From positions 1-33,094 of the forward strand of contig DATAXV010000163.1 in the NCBI GenBank assembly GCA_036272915.1: a DNA stretch of 33,094 nt, in the 5' to 3' direction. Every line of letters begins with the position of its first letter. Within the stretch, counting starts at the first letter, position 1. This DNA comes from DATAXV01 sp036272915. GTDB lineage: Bacteria; Chloroflexota; Dormibacteria; Dormibacterales; Dormibacteraceae. The translations under genes and the position numbers were made by a program. The notes under the pieces were generated by a model that was not told the DNA's origin, made no database searches, and saw nothing but the letters and a program-made list of their open reading frames with translations. This document shows positions 26,719-33,094 of the stretch, piece after piece.

Positions 26719-28068
26719 ATGCCACCTTCCAAGCTCTGGGGCGGCCGCTTCCGCAAGGGCCTCCTGCCTGAACTGGAGACGTTCAGCTCCTCTCTCGAGG
26801 TCGACTACGAGCTCTACGCCTTCGACGTCGCCGGCTCGATCGCGCACGCTCGCGGCCTGCACGCCGCCGGGCTGCTCAACGACGCCGAACTGGAGGAGAC
26901 GGAGCGGGGGCTGAAGCTGGTGCGGAAGGAACTCGACCAGGGCAACTTCGCCTTCCTCGACAGCGATGAGGACATCCACACCGCGGTCGAGCGCCGGCTG
27001 ACCGAGATCTCGCCGGAGGCGGGTGCCAGGCTGCACGCCGGCCGGTCGCGCAACGACCAGGTGGCGCTCGACCTGCGCCTCTACTGCCGCTCCGCGGCGG
27101 CCGGGCTGGTCGCCGAGATCGCCGCCGTGGTCCACATCCTCGCCCGCCGGGCGGCCGAGATGGCGGGCTGGCCGATGCCTGGCTACACCCACCTGCAGCG
27201 GGCTCAGCCGGTCACCGTCGGCCACCACCTGCTGGCCCACGCCCAGCCGCTGCTGCGCGATGCCGACCGCGCCCGTCGCGCCTACGACGCCGCCGACGAG
27301 ATGCCGCTCGGCTCGGGCGCCCTGGCCGGATCGACGCTGCCCCTGGAGCGGGAGACCGTGGCCGAGGTGCTGGGCTTCGAGCGGCTGACCCAGAACAGCA
27401 TGGACGCCGTCGCCGACCGCGACTTCGCCCTCGACCTCGTGTATGCCTGCGCCGTGCTCGGGCTGCACCTCAGCCGGCTGGGCGAGGACGTCGTGCTCTG
27501 GTCGAGCGCGGAATTCGGCTTCGTCCGCTTGGCCGACGAGATCTCGACCGGCTCCAGCATCATGCCCCAGAAGAAGAACCCGGACATCGCCGAGCTGGTC
27601 CGGGGCCGCGCCGGCCGCTCGCTGGGCGGCCTGGTCGCGCTGGCCACCGTGCTCAAGGGCCTGCCCCTGACCTACGACCGCGATCTCCAGGAGGACAAGA
27701 TCGCCCTCTTCTCCACGGTCACCAACGCCCAGCAGAGCCTGGAGGCGGTGCGGCTGATGGTGGAGCGGCTGGCCTTCGATCGGGACCGCCTGGCCGCGGC
27801 GCTGGAGGACCCCGACCTCTACGCCACCGACTCCGCCGAGCAGCTGGTGCGTGAGGGGACACCCTTCCGCCAGGCACACCGGGAGGTCGGCGAGCAGGTC
27901 GTCGAGGGAACCCACCGCGCGCCCTGGGGCGCCGCCCGCTCACTCGAGCTCCGCGACTTCGCCGGCGCTCCCAGCCCTGACCGCGTGGCCGGCCGCGCCA
28001 CCGAGGTCGAGGAGCTGGCCGGGCTGCTGGAGACGTGGGCTCGCTCGCATCCGCCCTCCCTGCCCTGA
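26719..28068 (+). CDS. argH: Argininosuccinate lyase
   Basis: 449 residues, fumarase/aspartase superfamily. It splits argininosuccinate into arginine and fumarate, the last step of the pathway. It begins SKLWGGRF, the usual ArgH start. HAGRSRNDQVALDLRL (about 110-125) and GYTHLQRAQPVTVGHH (about 155-170, with the catalytic-region His) follow. The superfamily signature GSSIMPQKKNPD (about 279-290) carries the mobile catalytic Ser loop. ATG 26719 is chosen because it gives the standard N-terminus and is preceded at 8 bp by TACCCT. It is separated from argG by 10 kb of unrelated genes and has its own promoter, so control by ArgR is not evident. Confidence 0.95.
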   Translation: MPPSKLWGGRFRKGLLPELETFSSSLEVDYELYAFDVAGSIAHARGLHAAGLLNDAELEETERGLKLVRKELDQGNFAFLDSDEDIHTAVERRLTEISPEAGARLHAGRSRNDQVALDLRLYCRSAAAGLVAEIAAVVHILARRAAEMAGWPMPGYTHLQRAQPVTVGHHLLAHAQPLLRDADRARRAYDAADEMPLGSGALAGSTLPLERETVAEVLGFERLTQNSMDAVADRDFALDLVYACAVLGLHLSRLGEDVVLWSSAEFGFVRLADEISTGSSIMPQKKNPDIAELVRGRAGRSLGGLVALATVLKGLPLTYDRDLQEDKIALFSTVTNAQQSLEAVRLMVERLAFDRDRLAAALEDPDLYATDSAEQLVREGTPFRQAHREVGEQVVEGTHRAPWGAARSLELRDFAGAPSPDRVAGRATEVEELAGLLETWARSHPPSLP

Positions 28069-28152
28069 CCCGGCCCGGCGCCGGCGGAATCCAGGGGCCG
28101 CCGGCGAGGGAGTCGACGTGGGGCCCGGCCGCGCCGGGTGGAGGGAGCGGGG

Positions 28153-28966
28153 ATGGAGCACGATCCCGCCGGGATGTCCCGCTCCCGGTTGGTCGGCGCC
28201 GCGACGGCGGCAGGCCTCTCGCTGCTGAGGACCGCGCCGGCCTCGGCCGCCAGCGCAGCGTCGACCGCCTCCAGCGGCCCGGCCGCGCTGACGCTCGGTC
28301 TGGACCGGGGCTGGCTGTTTCGGCGGGGCCTAGGTCGCCGGCAGCGAGCAGCCCGGCTTCGACGACTCCGGGTTCCCTGCCGGTGACGCCACTGACCTGG
28401 CGGCGGTGGGATCCGTCGACCTGGGAGCAGGTGTGGTCTATCGGCGCGCTACCTCCAACTGCCCCAGAGACTCTCCCGGATGCGGGTCTTCGTCGATTGC
28501 GACGGCGCGCTGACGGCGGCCACGCCGACCATCAACGGGACCGCGCGGTACCTCCCTGACCGCCGCCGGCCTCGCGCCCGGAGCGCCCTCACCCACGACG
28601 GCATCACCTTCACCTGGCCGTCGGTGCCGGCCGGGCAGCACGACAACGTGCTCGCCCAGGGACAGGTCATCCTCCTCTCCGGCTCGGGCGGCACCCTCGA
28701 CTTCCTGGGGGCTGGCAGCCCCTCCAGCCAGGGCGGGAGCGGCAGCGTCTTCTACACCGACGGCACCACCAGCACCTACAGCGTGACGCTGGACAAGTAC
28801 TTCGATCCCCCCGGGCCGGAGAACGACGCCGTCGCCACGCTGCCCTACATCAAGGACACCAACCCGGCCAGCAAGGCGGGGGTGGCGGGCCCCGCCCAGC
28901 GACACCTCGGTCGCCAGCGGCGGGCGGATCACCGCCATGCACGTGTTCGCGCTGGGGGTGGGCTGA
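28153..28966 (+). pseudogene. Decayed secreted glycoside hydrolase (GH2-like) gene
   Basis: Starts at ATG 28153 with a signal-peptide-like segment, SRSRLVGAATAAGLSLL then APASAASA, followed by LTLGLDRGWLF. After a one-base slip near 28321 the next frame reads GGA-stop-VAGSEQPGFDDSGF, with TAG where Tyr is usual. Further slips lead to VTPLTWRRWDPSTWEQVW and MRVFVDCDGALTAATPTING, the sugar-binding domain pattern of GH2 enzymes. The catalytic barrel is missing. The sequence then jumps to a C-terminal accessory domain (ITFTWPSVPAGQHDNVLAQG) ending GGRITAMHVFALGVG and TGA at 28964-28966. So there are several frameshifts, a nonsense change and a large internal deletion. No functional product is expected. 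Confidence 0.7.
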
Positions 28967-28979
28967 GGGCCGGGCCGCC

Positions 28980-30179
28980 TCAGCCCGAGGGCGCCGCCTC
29001 AGCGTCCTCCGGCTCCGCCACCCAGGCCGAGAAGACGGGCAGGCCGGCCCAGGGACCGCCGTCCGCCTCGCACACGGCGACGACCGCGAAGGGATGCCCG
29101 AAGCGGATCTGGGCGGTCCGGACCAGGTGTGGGGCCGGGACGGTGTGGCGGAAGAACTGCATGCCGGTGACCGCCGCCGCCTCGAACCCGGTGCTGGAGT
29201 AGCGGGCCATCGCCGACTGCCGGGCCTGGAGGCGCTCGGCGCCGCGAATCATCGGGGCCAGGGCGGCGGCCGCGGCCGGGAAGCCGAGGGCCCGAGGGCC
29301 GGTCAGGTCGTGGTCGCTGCGGGCAGCCCAGGCGGGGAGCACCGTCTCGTAGCGCTCGGCGCCCACCGCGCCGGCGGCCTCCTCCTCGCGCAGGGTCCAG
29401 GCCGGGCCCTCGCCCAGAGGCAGGTCGGCGAGGCGGCGGCGGGCCGGATCCTCGCCGGCGGCCAGCGCGCGGGCGATACGGTCGGCGGCGGCCAGCACCC
29501 GGTCCATGGGCACCGCCGGCGCGGCGATGACCGAGGTCACCAGGAGCCCCTCGACGGCGCCGGCGGCATGGACGGCGACGTCGCCCGCCTCCTCGGTCGC
29601 CGCGATCAGCTGCCGGTGGCGCCGCGGGGCGAGGAGCGCCCGGTGGAGGCGCGAGGCCCAGGCGCTGTCGGCGCCGAGCCGGTCGGCGGGGACGACCTCG
29701 AACGGGTCCCGCCAGGAGACCCGGGTGGCGAGCGCCGAGGCGAGTACGAGGAGGCTCATCGGGCCGAGGTCGAGGGGGAAGCGGTCGATCAGACCTTGGG
29801 TCCGCTCCGCCGCCCAGCGGTCCGCCTCCCGCTGGCCCGGCACCGGCCCCCGTTCCACCGCGGCCGGGAGCCCGCCCAGCCAGGTCCGCAGCCCAGGCGT
29901 GGCCGCCTCCGCCCGCGACCAGGTGGCGACGGCCGCCGCCACCGCCGGATGGGGGTGCTCGAGGAGGTCGGCGACGACCCTCGCCGCGCTGCCGGCGTCA
30001 ACGCCCAGGACCCCCTCCAGTTCCGCCCGCGCGGCGCCCTCAGAGGCGGGCGCGACGAGGGCGAGGAGCATCCAGGCGCCGAGCGGCGAGGCCACGTGAT
30101 GGCCGGAGCCGACGGCGCCGTGAAAGGCGGCGGCATAGCGGCTGAGGGCGGGAGCCAGGGTCGCGGTCTCGTCGGTCAC
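28980..30179 (-). CDS. Serpin-like protein
   Basis: About 399 residues. It resembles bacterial serpins: an early SPLGAWMLLALVAPASEGAARAELEGVLG (where serpins have SPLS-hydrophobic helix B), LLVLASALATRVSWRDPF (like the NALYFKGxWxxPF strand) and a C-terminal HPFAVVAVCEADGGPWAGLPVFSAWVAEP like the final HPF...F.G.V..P strands. The reactive-centre loop hinge is not convincing, so protease inhibition is uncertain. No signal peptide is seen with this start. GTG 30179 is preferred because codons between it and ATG 30251 have low third-position GC; ATG 30251, with GGAG 8 bp upstream, remains possible and would bring it within 4 bp of the apt start on the other strand. Confidence 0.6.
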   Translation of the reverse strand: MTDETATLAPALSRYAAAFHGAVGSGHHVASPLGAWMLLALVAPASEGAARAELEGVLGVDAGSAARVVADLLEHPHPAVAAAVATWSRAEAATPGLRTWLGGLPAAVERGPVPGQREADRWAAERTQGLIDRFPLDLGPMSLLVLASALATRVSWRDPFEVVPADRLGADSAWASRLHRALLAPRRHRQLIAATEEAGDVAVHAAGAVEGLLVTSVIAAPAVPMDRVLAAADRIARALAAGEDPARRRLADLPLGEGPAWTLREEEAAGAVGAERYETVLPAWAARSDHDLTGPRALGFPAAAAALAPMIRGAERLQARQSAMARYSSTGFEAAAVTGMQFFRHTVPAPHLVRTAQIRFGHPFAVVAVCEADGGPWAGLPVFSAWVAEPEDAEAAPSG

Positions 30180-30235
30180 GACCGGTTCAGCGTCGCACAC
30201 CTCGGGCGCCCCGGTACCGGCAGGGTGGCCGCCCG

Positions 30236-30241
30236 TACACT
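30236..30241 (+). promoter_or_regulatory. Predicted -10 of apt
   Basis: TACACT (TANNNT) ends 14 bp before ATG 30256, leaving a 5' leader of only about 7 bases with no Shine-Dalgarno. Confidence 0.35.
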
Positions 30242-30255
30242 TTGGGCGCATCGAT

Positions 30256-30774
30256 ATGGCTCCAGACCTGCGCAGCTACGTCCGCGACATCCCCGACTTC
30301 CCGATCCCGGGCATCCTCTTCCGCGACATCACCCCGCTGCTCGGCAACGCCGCCGCGTTCCGCGAGTCGGTGGAGGCGATGAGCAGGCCCTGGCAGGACC
30401 GCGGGGTCGACTACGTCGCCGCCATGGAGGCGCGCGGCTTCATGTTCGCCGCGCCGATGGCGCTGGCCATGGGCGCCGGGTTCGTGCCCATCCGCAAGGC
30501 GGGCAAGCTTCCGGGACCCACGCGCAGCGTCTCCTACCAGCTGGAGTACCGGGACGACGAGCTCCACATCCATGAGGACGCGGTGCCCAGGGGGGCGAGC
30601 GTGCTGGTCGTCGACGACGTGATCGCCACCGGCGGCACCGCCGCCGCCGTGGTCGCCCTGATCCGCGAGCTCGGCGGCGACGTGGTCGGGCTCCAGTTCC
30701 TGATCGAGCTCACCGACCTCGGCGGCCGGGCCCTGCTCGGCGACTGCGAGGTCCACAGCGTCATCACCTACTGA
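30256..30774 (+). CDS. apt: Adenine phosphoribosyltransferase
   Basis: 172 residues, standard length. It salvages adenine with PRPP to AMP in the cytoplasm. The N-terminus contains the APRT motif DIPDFPIPGILFRDITPLL (about 11-29). EARGFMFAAPMALAMGAGFVPIRKAGKLP follows, and the PRPP loop is VLVVDDVIATGGTA (about 117-130). ATG 30256 starts close to a TACACT element without a Shine-Dalgarno. It diverges from the serpin-like gene and is followed by a hairpin and then greA, which seems to have its own promoter. Confidence 0.95.
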   Translation: MAPDLRSYVRDIPDFPIPGILFRDITPLLGNAAAFRESVEAMSRPWQDRGVDYVAAMEARGFMFAAPMALAMGAGFVPIRKAGKLPGPTRSVSYQLEYRDDELHIHEDAVPRGASVLVVDDVIATGGTAAAVVALIRELGGDVVGLQFLIELTDLGGRALLGDCEVHSVITY

Positions 30775-30800
30775 TCGGACGCCCTCGGGGGTGCCCGATC
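30773..30800 (+). terminator. Hairpin after apt
   Basis: GATCGG (30773-30778) pairs with CCGATC (30795-30800), and the enclosed GC-rich segment can pair further (GCCC with GGGT). It begins at the apt stop. No T-run follows. Confidence 0.4.
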
Positions 30801-30815
30801 TGGGACCGGCGCGTG

Positions 30816-30833
30816 GCGGAGTGATCGCTCCGC
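30816..30833. repeat. Inverted repeat upstream of the greA promoter
   Basis: GCGGAG-TGATCG-CTCCGC is a perfect 6 bp stem with a 6-base palindromic-looking loop, 20 bp before the greA -10. It could be a protein site or a terminator arm. Confidence 0.35.
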
Positions 30834-30852
30834 ATCGCCGCCGCGCCCGTGG

Positions 30853-30858
30853 TAGCAT
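30853..30858 (+). promoter_or_regulatory. Predicted -10 of greA
   Basis: TAGCAT ends 12 bp before ATG 30871, and the intervening sequence is pyrimidine-rich with no Shine-Dalgarno, so the leader would be about 6 bases. Confidence 0.4.
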
Positions 30859-30870
30859 CTCGCTTCCTCT

Positions 30871-31341
30871 ATGGAAGACAAGCCGGTTCACGTCACCAGA
30901 GACGGACTCCACAACATCGAGGAAGAGCTGGACGGCCTGCTCCGCGAACGGCCGGAGATAGCCGACCGTATCCGCGCGGCCCGCGATTTCGGCGATATCA
31001 CCGAGAACGCCGAGTACATCGAGGCGAAGAACGAACAGGGTCTCCTGGAGGGGCGCATCCTGCGCCTGGAGGGGATCCTGCGCCACGCCGTCCTCATCGA
31101 CGAGGAGCCCCGCGAGAGCGGAGTCGTCGCCCTCGGCGCCGACGTCCGGATCCGTTTCGAGGACAGCGAGGAGGAGCAGGTCTTCTCCATCGTCGGCCCG
31201 GCCGAGGCCGACCCCCTGCAGGGCAAGATCTCCGACGAGAGCCCGCTGGGGATGGCGCTGCTCTCCCACCGGGCCGGAGACGAGGTCGCCTTCGAGGCGC
31301 CGATGGGAAGCTCGACCCTCGTCGTGGTGGCCGTCAGCTGA
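30871..31341 (+). CDS. greA: Transcription elongation factor GreA
   Basis: 156 residues, normal length. GreA enters the secondary channel of RNA polymerase and stimulates cleavage of backtracked RNA. The N-terminal coiled coil carries the tip motif GDITENAEY with the acidic pair Asp42 and Glu45 that act on the catalytic metal. The C-terminal FKBP-like domain includes VFSIVGPAEADPLQGKIS and SPLGMALLSHRAGDEVAFEAP. ATG 30871 has no Shine-Dalgarno and lies just after a TAGCAT element. It precedes lysS, a common greA-lysS order in several phyla. Confidence 0.95.
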   Translation: MEDKPVHVTRDGLHNIEEELDGLLRERPEIADRIRAARDFGDITENAEYIEAKNEQGLLEGRILRLEGILRHAVLIDEEPRESGVVALGADVRIRFEDSEEEQVFSIVGPAEADPLQGKISDESPLGMALLSHRAGDEVAFEAPMGSSTLVVVAVS

Positions 31342-31374
31342 CCAGCGCCCCGGCGTCGGGCCGGGCACAGACGC

Positions 31375-31402
31375 TACTCTGACCACCGGTTCCGCCAACC
31401 GG
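31375..31402 (+). promoter_or_regulatory. Predicted lysS -10 and 5'-terminal hairpin
   Basis: TACTCT (31375-31380) is followed 5 bp later by a perfect inverted repeat CCGGTT-CCGCC-AACCGG (31386-31402). A transcript starting about 7 bases after the hexamer would begin with this hairpin, and the lysS ATG lies some 80 bases further on. Confidence 0.35.
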
Positions 31403-31469
31403 CGTGGCGGCGTGCCCGCAGATCGAGCCCGAGCGACCCTCAACGGGTCATGGAGCAGCCCAAAGACCG

Positions 31470-32882
31470 ATGAGCACCAATCCTTCCGACCAGGACGAGT
31501 CCGCCGTCATCCGCGACCGGCGCCTCAAGCTTCGCCGTCTCCAGGAGGAGGGCATCAAGCCCTACGTGCGCGGCTACTCGCGCACGCACACCACCGAAGA
31601 GGCGGCGGCCCTGCTCGGAGAGGACCCGGACTCCAGGACCGAGCCGGTCCGGGTCGCCGGCCGGCTCAGGGCGAGGCGCCCCAGCGGCGGCGTCATCTTC
31701 GCCGACCTGGAGGACGGGGCGGGGAGGATCCAGCTCGTCCTCCAGCGCGACGTGATCGGCGAGGAGGCCCAGGCGGCGTTCCTCCGCGACCTCGACCTCG
31801 GCGACATCATCGGCGCCGAGGGGCCGGTCTACCGCACCCGCCGCGGCCAGATCAGCGTCGAGGTGCATGGCTACCAGCTGCTGACCAAGTCCCTGCGCCC
31901 GCTGCCGGAGAAGTTCCACGGCCTGCAGAACCAGGAGGTGCGGTACCGGCAGCGGTACCTGGACCTGATCGTCAACACCGACGTGCGCAGGGTGTTCGAG
32001 CAGCGGGCGGCGATGATCCGCGCCATCCGCGCCCTGCTCGACGGACGCGGCTTCCTCGAGGTCGAGACACCTCTGCTGCAGGAGATTCCGGGCGGCGGCC
32101 ACGCCAAGCCCTTCGTCACCCATCACAACGCCCTGCACCGCGACATGTACCTGCGCATCGCGCTGGAGCTGTACCTGAAGCGGCTGATCGTCGGCGGGAT
32201 CGAGCGCGTCTACGAGATCGGCCGGACCTTCCGCAACGAGGGCCTGTCGCCGCGCCACAACCCCGAGTTCACGATGCTCGAGTGCTACCAGGCCTACACC
32301 GACTACGAGGGGATGATGGAGCTGACCGAGGCCATCATCTGCGCCTCCGCCGAGGCCATGGGGGTGGGCGCCGAGATCGCCTTCCAGGAGGAGACGCTGA
32401 ACTGGCGCCCGCCGCTGCGCCGGGCGCGTATGCAGGACCTGGTGCTGGAGGCGACCGGCCGGGAGCTGGTCGGCGAGGAGCTCAACGACGTCTTCGAGAA
32501 GGCGGTCCAGCCGACCCTGCGCCAGCCTACCTTCGTCATCGACTACCCGGTGGAGATCTCGCCGCTGGCCACCCGCCGCGAGGACGACCCCCGGTTCGTG
32601 GAGCGGTTCGAGCTCTATGCCGCCGGCCGGGAGCTGGCCAACGCCTTCACCGAGCTGACCGACGCCGTCGACCAGCGCAGCCGCTTCGAGGAGCAGGCGA
32701 CACAGCGGGCGGCCGGCGACGAGGAGGCCCATCCCTTCGACGAGGACTTCCTCCGCGCCATCGAGGTCGGCATGCCCCCGACGGGCGGTCTCGGCATCGG
32801 CATCGATCGACTCCTGATGCTGCTGACGGGCCAGCCCGCGATTCGCGACGTGATCCTCTTTCCCCAGATGAAGGAGGCGTGA
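31470..32882 (+). CDS. lysS: Lysyl-tRNA synthetase (class II)
   Basis: 470 residues. It charges tRNA-Lys. The N-terminal OB-fold anticodon domain covers about 40-150 (VRVAGRLRARRPSGGVIFADL is diagnostic). The catalytic domain has motif 1 near GFLEVETPLLQ, motif 2 GRTFRNEGLSPRHNPEFTMLE (about 247-267) and motif 3 GLGIGIDRLLMLL near the C-terminus. ATG 31470 is chosen because it gives the usual N-terminal length; an in-frame GTG at 31404 would add 22 residues of unlikely sequence. The Shine-Dalgarno is weak (GGAG 14 bases upstream). It follows greA and is 7 bp before serS. Confidence 0.93.
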   Translation: MSTNPSDQDESAVIRDRRLKLRRLQEEGIKPYVRGYSRTHTTEEAAALLGEDPDSRTEPVRVAGRLRARRPSGGVIFADLEDGAGRIQLVLQRDVIGEEAQAAFLRDLDLGDIIGAEGPVYRTRRGQISVEVHGYQLLTKSLRPLPEKFHGLQNQEVRYRQRYLDLIVNTDVRRVFEQRAAMIRAIRALLDGRGFLEVETPLLQEIPGGGHAKPFVTHHNALHRDMYLRIALELYLKRLIVGGIERVYEIGRTFRNEGLSPRHNPEFTMLECYQAYTDYEGMMELTEAIICASAEAMGVGAEIAFQEETLNWRPPLRRARMQDLVLEATGRELVGEELNDVFEKAVQPTLRQPTFVIDYPVEISPLATRREDDPRFVERFELYAAGRELANAFTELTDAVDQRSRFEEQATQRAAGDEEAHPFDEDFLRAIEVGMPPTGGLGIGIDRLLMLLTGQPAIRDVILFPQMKEA

Positions 32883-32889
32883 GAGGACG

Positions 32890-33094
32890 ATGCTGAGCCT
32901 GGACTTCATCCGCAAGAACCCCCAGCTGGTCAAGGACTGCGCCGAGAGGAAGGGCGAGCCCGCCCCGGTCGACCAGCTCCTCACCGTCGACGCCGCCTGG
33001 CGCGCCGCGCAGGGCGCCGCGGAGACGGCACGCGCCGAGCAGAAGACCCTGTCCAAGGAGTTCGCGCGCTCCCGCGACCAGGCCCTGCTGGCCC
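32890..33094 (+). CDS. serS: Seryl-tRNA synthetase, N-terminal part (runs off the window)
   Basis: The first 68 codons of SerRS: MLSLDFIRKNPQLVKDCAER is the canonical start, followed by the beginning of the tRNA-binding coiled-coil arm (WRAAQGAAETARAEQKTLSK). The gene is cut by the window end, so the catalytic domain is not visible. ATG 32890 follows GAGAGGA closely and lies 7 bp after lysS, so the two synthetases are probably co-transcribed. Confidence 0.9.
   Translation, partial: MLSLDFIRKNPQLVKDCAERKGEPAPVDQLLTVDAAWRAAQGAAETARAEQKTLSKEFARSRDQALLA

Noticed and set aside
28480..29202. A 240-codon plus-strand frame taken as an intact gene
   Set aside because: Its middle matches a fragment of the decayed glycoside hydrolase, and its end is antisense to the serpin-like gene.

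Overview
The window is a high-GC bacterial chromosome segment with dense, mostly co-oriented genes, frequent GTG starts and 4-10 bp gene overlaps. F420-type luciferase-like, FolP2-type, NAT_N/GNAT_C-type acyltransferase and surface-protein fragments point to a terrestrial Actinomycetota, Chloroflexota or Dormibacterota-like organism. The phylum cannot be fixed from the sequence alone. No rRNA, tRNA, CRISPR array, insertion sequence or phage gene was seen.

Layout. 1-720: decayed gene remnants, including the 3' end of a DUF429 protein. 774-3324: a TetR regulator divergent from a FAD monooxygenase, with nested inverted repeats between them. 3480-4989: a terminator, a surface-protein remnant and a membrane-anchored beta-propeller protein. 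5125-10350 (minus): a translationally coupled operon of small protein, Clp-type double AAA+ unfoldase, second small protein, second unfoldase. This duplicated two-gene module is the most novel item in the window. 10481-16427: the arginine operon argC-J-B-D-R-G, with argF absent. 16542-21025 (minus): quinone oxidoreductase, acyltransferase-like protein, sulfatase (apparently with a CTG start) and a frameshifted luciferase-like oxidoreductase. 21097-22744: possible leader peptide, folE and a folP2-type gene. 22767-24198 (minus): a VOC protein and an unknown protein. 24323-26383: TetR with a perfect operator, a flavoprotein stub and an alpha/beta hydrolase. 26719-28068: argH on its own promoter. 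28153-28966: a decayed secreted glycoside hydrolase. 28980-30179 (minus): a serpin-like protein. 30256-33094: apt, greA, lysS and the 5' end of serS.

Together argC, J, B, D, G and H give acetyl-cycle arginine synthesis from N-acetylglutamate except the ornithine carbamoyltransferase step. ArgR is encoded inside the operon, and a plausible ARG box overlaps the argC promoter.

A recurring feature is a -10-like TANNNT hexamer 6-9 bp before a start codon that has no Shine-Dalgarno sequence (TetR1, the Clp operon, argC, quinone oxidoreductase, TetR2, argH). This suggests that many first genes of operons are leaderless, while internal genes use Shine-Dalgarno sites or overlapping starts.
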